A stretch of 8,931 bases of DNA from Mageeibacillus sp. UBA5438. GTDB taxonomy: Bacteria > Bacillota > Clostridia > Saccharofermentanales > DTU023. Shown piece after piece: positions 6,109 through 8,931 of this stretch. Position 1 is the stretch's first letter, and every line of letters starts with the position of its first letter. The notes under the pieces were generated by a model. That model made no database searches and was not told where the DNA came from. It worked only from the letters and a program-made list of their open reading frames with translations. A program made the translations under genes and the position numbers. The stretch spans positions 1-8,931 of the forward strand of contig DIRK01000046.1 of NCBI GenBank assembly GCA_002427535.1, given 5' to 3'.

Positions 6109-7233
6109 ATGAAAGAACTCGGATTTGGACTTATGCGCTTGCCGCTTTTAGATGAGGACGACAAGGCCTCAATTGACATTGAGCGTCTATGTAACATGGT
6201 CGATACTTTTCTGACTTCAGGTTGCCGACATTTTGACACGGCTTACAATTACCACGGGGAGATGAGTGAGGCGGCTTTTAAAGAAGCCGTCGCGAAGCGC
6301 TATCCCCGCGACCGCTTTACCGTGACCGATAAGATGCCCATGTTTCAGGTGGAAGAAGAAGCGGAATTGGAACAGATCTTCAACGAACAGTTGGAGCGCT
6401 GCGGAGTCGACTACTTTGACTATTATTGGCTTCATTCATTGAATGAGAAAAGCATTGAAAAAAGCCACCGTTTTTCGGCCTTTGAGTTCATCGATAAGAA
6501 AAAACAAAACGGAAAAATTCGCCACACAGGTTTTTCTTTCCATGACACCGCCGAGGTGCTGGATAAAACCTTGGCGCTTCACCCGGAGCTTGACTATGTC
6601 CAGCTTCAGATCAATTACCTCGATTGGGAGGACGATGAGATCCAGTCGCGCGCCTGCTATGAGACAGCGGTCAAGCACGGTAAGCGCATCATGGTGATGG
6701 AGCCTGTTAAAGGCGGATCGTTGGCTGTTTTACCGCCCAAAGCAGAGGAAATATTTCGCGCCTACCATCCGGAATCGTCCGCGGCTTCATGGGCGATCCG
6801 TTACGCCGCCTCCTTAGAAAATGTCGACCATGTCCTAAGCGGGATGAGCGATGAAGTACAGCTTTTAGATAACATCAAGACGATGACCGACTTTAAACCC
6901 CTGACAGATGAAGAGCGCGAAGTGATTAACCAAGCGCTTATGACGATCAGGGACAGCCGCGCGATCGACTGCACGCGCTGTTATTACTGTGTGCCAGGCT
7001 GCCCTGTGAATATTGTCATCCCCGATTATTTCACCGCCTATAATGACTACCGGCTCTTCGGGGAAATGATGCGTTTTTCCTCGTTTAACAAGGTCAAAAA
7101 TCTGATGTCGAAATACGGAAAACCCTCCGAATGCATCGCCTGCGGTGCCTGTGAGGAGATCTGCCCTCAGCATCTGCCGATTATTGATTTGCTTGAACAG
7201 ATTGCCGGGGAGATGGAGGCGGAAGTTTCATGA
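6109..7233 (+). CDS. Aldo/keto reductase with C-terminal 2x[4Fe-4S] ferredoxin domain
   Basis: This 374-residue cytoplasmic oxidoreductase has a TIM-barrel aldo/keto reductase domain with the full catalytic tetrad: Asp43 and Tyr48 in FDTAYNYHG, Lys75 in TDKMP, and His109 in WLHS. The barrel runs to about residue 260 with the late motif MEPVKGG. The C-terminal part carries two ferredoxin-type cluster motifs, CTRCYYCVPGCP (Cys288, 291, 294, 298) and CIACGACEEICP (Cys342, 345, 348, 352), for two [4Fe-4S] clusters. Such fused proteins are common in anaerobes, and most have no known substrate. An open frame extends upstream to 6040, but the ATG at 6109 has AGAGG at 6098-6102 with 6-nt spacing and begins the normal KELGFGLMRLP strand. 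It lies 2 nt after the aldolase-like gene, and its TGA overlaps the kinase ATG as ATGA, so all three are probably co-translated. Confidence 0.93.
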   Translation: MKELGFGLMRLPLLDEDDKASIDIERLCNMVDTFLTSGCRHFDTAYNYHGEMSEAAFKEAVAKRYPRDRFTVTDKMPMFQVEEEAELEQIFNEQLERCGVDYFDYYWLHSLNEKSIEKSHRFSAFEFIDKKKQNGKIRHTGFSFHDTAEVLDKTLALHPELDYVQLQINYLDWEDDEIQSRACYETAVKHGKRIMVMEPVKGGSLAVLPPKAEEIFRAYHPESSAASWAIRYAASLENVDHVLSGMSDEVQLLDNIKTMTDFKPLTDEEREVINQALMTIRDSRAIDCTRCYYCVPGCPVNIVIPDYFTAYNDYRLFGEMMRFSSFNKVKNLMSKYGKPSECIACGACEEICPQHLPIIDLLEQIAGEMEAEVS

Positions 7234-7790
7234 ACCAAGAGGCAGTGGTTCTAAAAGCGATCGATGAACAGCGCCTAAAAAAAAATCGCCTCATCGTCGC
7301 CATTGACGGACGCGCTGCTTCGGGGAAGACAACTTTGGCAAAATCAATTGCCGACAAAAGAGATGCCTCAGTCATTCACATGGACCATTTTTTCCCCCAG
7401 GCGCACCAGCGCACGAAGGAACGCCTGGATAGGCCCGGCGGCAATCTCGATGTCGAGCGTTTTTTAGAAGAAGTCGTCCCCTTCATGAAAGAACATCGTG
7501 CCTTCTCCTACCGCCCCTTTGACTGCCAAAAAATGGCCATGAGAGAACTCATTCATGTTGAAAAAAGTGATCTCATAATTGTGGAGGGCGCCTACGCCTG
7601 TCATCCGGTTTTATGGGATCTCTATGATTTTCGTATTTTTTTATCCATTGACCCCAAAGAACAAAGAAGACGGATTATGGCCAGAAATAAAGAAGCGTCA
7701 GACCTATTTTTTGAAAAATGGATTCCTAAAGAAGAGCAGTACATCAAGGAATATGCTTTGCTTCTGCACTGTGATCTTGTGATCGAATAA
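7230..7790 (+). CDS. Uridine-kinase-like P-loop kinase
   Basis: This 186-residue cytoplasmic kinase has Walker A GRAASGKT (27-34), then VIHMDHFF (48-55) at the position of the uridine kinase substrate-binding Asp. It also has RPGGNLDVERFLEE (68-81), YRPFDCQ (94-100), the Walker B-like strand LIIVEGAYACHP (115-126) and an arginine-rich lid RRRIMARN (146-153). Phosphorylation of a small hydroxyl-bearing molecule with ATP is expected; homologues are commonly labelled uridine kinase, but it is shorter than classical Udk (about 210 residues) and the true substrate may differ. The ATG overlaps the reductase stop as ATGA, with GGAGG at 7215-7219 and a second purine run GGAAG at 7221-7225. It is the last gene of the operon; its TAA lies inside the T-tract of the terminator serving the opposite gene. 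Confidence 0.85.
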   Translation: MNQEAVVLKAIDEQRLKKNRLIVAIDGRAASGKTTLAKSIADKRDASVIHMDHFFPQAHQRTKERLDRPGGNLDVERFLEEVVPFMKEHRAFSYRPFDCQKMAMRELIHVEKSDLIIVEGAYACHPVLWDLYDFRIFLSIDPKEQRRRIMARNKEASDLFFEKWIPKEEQYIKEYALLLHCDLVIE

Positions 7791-7831
7791 AAAAAGAGCT
7801 GTCCTTCGCATTTTAAAATGTGATGGACAGC
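7786..7831 (-). terminator. Rho-independent terminator of the transhydrogenase gene
   Basis: The arms GCTGTCC (7798-7804) and GGACAGC (7825-7831) pair perfectly. Inside, CGCATTTT and AAAATGTG pair further with one G-T, separated from the outer stem by a 2x2 internal mismatch. On the minus strand the stem is followed by TCTTTTTTTATT, a strong T-tract. On the plus strand only CGCCTTTATG follows, so it favours leftward transcription from the transhydrogenase gene and may weakly stop the kinase operon too. Confidence 0.85.
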
Positions 7832-7860
7832 GCCTTTATGAAATCTAACTAAAGTTTTAC

Positions 7861-8931
7861 CTAACAGCCGCGATACTCTCGAATGAGCGCTCCGAGCGTT
7901 TCCTTCGCGTCCCCTAAAAGAAGCGCGATATGATCTTCGTGACCCTCCTCGTAGAGGGGGTTGTCGACACCGGCATAGCCGGGGAGTTTATCGAAGTTGC
8001 AGAGGATGACATGTTTCGCGTCCTCAACATCCAGGATGGGCATGCCGTAAATGGGTGTCCCCTCCGCGGTGTTGGCGGCCGGATTGATGACATCGTTGGC
8101 CCCGATGATGATCGCGACATCCGTGTCCTTGAATTCAGGATTGATGTCTTGCATTTCATAGAGTTTGTCGTAGGGCACGTCCACCTCGGCCAGTAACACG
8201 TTCATATGACCGGGCATGCGGCCTGCCACGGGATGGATGGCAAACTTTACTTCTTTACCCTGCTGTTCAAGTTCCATCATGAGCGACTTGACCGTCGACT
8301 GCGCCTGGGAGAGCGCCATGCCGTAACCCGGCACGATGATGACGCGCGCAGCATCTGCGAGCCACTGGCCACCCTTTTGCTCAGGGGACGCTGTGGCCCC
8401 ATGAACCGTGGGCTGCACCTTGCAGGTGCGGAAGGCCTTGGTGATCGCGTCAAGGGTTTCTTTCGCGTCACCCAGCATGAGGGCGATGCGATCTGTGCGC
8501 CCCTCTTCGTACAGGGGGTTGTCAACGCCGGCGTAGCCCGGGAGCTTATCGAAGTTGCAGATGATCACATGCTTTGCGTCCTCCACATCCAGGATGGGCA
8601 TGCCGTAAATCGGCGTCCCCTCCGCGGTGTTGGCGGCCGGATTGATGACATCATTCGCGCCGATGATGATCGCAACATCGGTGTTTTTGAACTCGGGGTT
8701 AACCTCATCCATCTCTTTTAGTTTGTCGTAGGGAATATCGACTTCCGCCAGAAGCACATTCATATGGCCCGGCATACGTCCCGCCACGGGGTGGATGGCA
8801 AAAGACACTTCCTTGCCTTCCTGTTCAAGTTCAGTCATGAGCTGTTTCACCGCTGACTGCGCCTGAGACAGCGCCATGCCGTAGCCCGGCACAATGATGA
8901 CGCGCTCTGCGTCGCGCAGCCAGGTGCCCGA
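7861..8931 (-). CDS. pntB: NAD(P) transhydrogenase beta subunit-like protein, C-terminal part with duplicated domain III (5' end outside window)
   Basis: The frame is open from the right edge to a TAG at 7861-7863, 356 residues in all; the start and any membrane domain II lie outside the window. PntB normally combines a membrane proton channel with one C-terminal NADP(H)-binding domain III of about 180 residues and works with PntA to couple proton flow to hydride transfer from NADH to NADP+. Here domain III occurs twice in one frame: 8422-8931 (upstream copy, cut by the edge) and 7864-8373, joined by 16 residues (8374-8421). Each copy has VPGYGMALSQAQ (nucleotide fold), HPVAGRMPGHMNVLLAE, IGANDVINPAANT and GYAGVDNPLYEEG. 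Each also has NFD where Escherichia coli PntB has KRS, a motif that contacts the NADP 2'-phosphate. The copies share about 143 of 170 residues by hand count. A two-domain-III protein without a membrane part is an alternative that cannot be excluded here. Confidence 0.9.
   Translation of the reverse strand, partial: SGTWLRDAERVIIVPGYGMALSQAQSAVKQLMTELEQEGKEVSFAIHPVAGRMPGHMNVLLAEVDIPYDKLKEMDEVNPEFKNTDVAIIIGANDVINPAANTAEGTPIYGMPILDVEDAKHVIICNFDKLPGYAGVDNPLYEEGRTDRIALMLGDAKETLDAITKAFRTCKVQPTVHGATASPEQKGGQWLADAARVIIVPGYGMALSQAQSTVKSLMMELEQQGKEVKFAIHPVAGRMPGHMNVLLAEVDVPYDKLYEMQDINPEFKDTDVAIIIGANDVINPAANTAEGTPIYGMPILDVEDAKHVILCNFDKLPGYAGVDNPLYEEGHEDHIALLLGDAKETLGALIREYRGC
7864..8373 (-). repeat. Tandem repeat copy B: second domain III, at the protein C-terminus
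   Basis: Encodes 170 residues from GGQWLADAARVIIV to the final Cys, about 84% identical to copy A. Nucleotide identity is patchy: 8057-8094 (38 nt) and 8027-8052 (26 nt) are exactly repeated at +558, while flanking stretches differ often at third codon positions. Confidence 0.9.
8422..8931 (-). repeat. Tandem repeat copy A: domain III of the transhydrogenase (truncated by window edge)
   Basis: First copy in protein order, encoding 170 visible residues from SGTWLRDAERVIIV to AFRTC. It matches copy B without gaps at a fixed offset of 558 bp. The upstream limit is unknown because the window ends. Confidence 0.9.

Noticed and set aside
8206..8721. 171-residue plus-strand open frame opposite the transhydrogenase
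   Set aside because: It is antisense to a strongly conserved protein, has no ribosome site, and shows internal similarity only because the opposite strand is duplicated.
8890..8892. GTG at 8892 as the start of the transhydrogenase gene
   Set aside because: The preceding codons to the window edge encode SGTWLRDAERVII, which matches the equivalent part of the second copy, so the protein continues upstream beyond the window.

Overview
The window looks like chromosome of a low-to-mid GC Firmicutes-type (probably anaerobic) bacterium. The reasons are a YtrA-type GntR regulator heading an ABC-2 transporter operon, strong purine-rich Shine-Dalgarno sites with ATG starts, a radical SAM enzyme of the AmmeMemoRadiSam type, and a ferredoxin-type aldo/keto reductase. 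I cannot name the species. Coding density is very high and no gene-free stretch exceeds about 100 bases. I see no RNA genes, mobile elements or CRISPR.

Layout. (i) 1-452, plus strand: 3' end of a radical SAM gene. (ii) 449-4800, minus strand: a four-gene operon read leftwards from about 4830, encoding a GntR/YtrA repressor, an ABC ATPase, and two membrane permeases, the last with a large soluble C-terminal domain. Its promoter has a consensus -35, and an 8+8 bp palindrome covers the -10, as expected for autorepression by the GntR protein. The stop codons of (i) and (ii) share one CTAG. (iii) 4901-7790, plus strand: a tight three-gene operon divergent from (ii), encoding a double-domain class II aldolase-like protein, a two-[4Fe-4S] aldo/keto reductase, and a uridine-kinase-like P-loop kinase. 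(iv) 7861-8931, minus strand, cut by the right edge: the C-terminal part of a proton-translocating transhydrogenase beta subunit (PntB-like), followed leftwards by a rho-independent terminator.

The most unusual item is (iv). The NADP(H)-binding domain III of the transhydrogenase is present twice, back to back in one reading frame. The 558-bp repeat period gives copies about 84% identical in protein, and both copies lack the Lys-Arg-Ser motif that normally grips the 2'-phosphate of NADP(H). The second notable item is the aldolase-like protein. Its N-terminal half is a decayed copy of the aldolase fold that has lost all three zinc-ligand histidines, while the C-terminal half keeps a full active site; the gene starts at GTG with no Shine-Dalgarno, about 7 nt after a -10-like box (possible leaderless mRNA). 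The ABC ATPase also departs from consensus at three catalytic motifs (Q-loop, signature, H-loop).

How the genes may work together: block (ii) is a self-contained regulated exporter or stress-response transporter. Block (iii) could be a small carbohydrate-phosphate or aldehyde pathway (kinase, aldolase or epimerase, reductase), but the substrate cannot be read from sequence. The PntB-like protein links NAD(H) and NADP(H) pools and could supply reductant to such reductases; that link is inference only.
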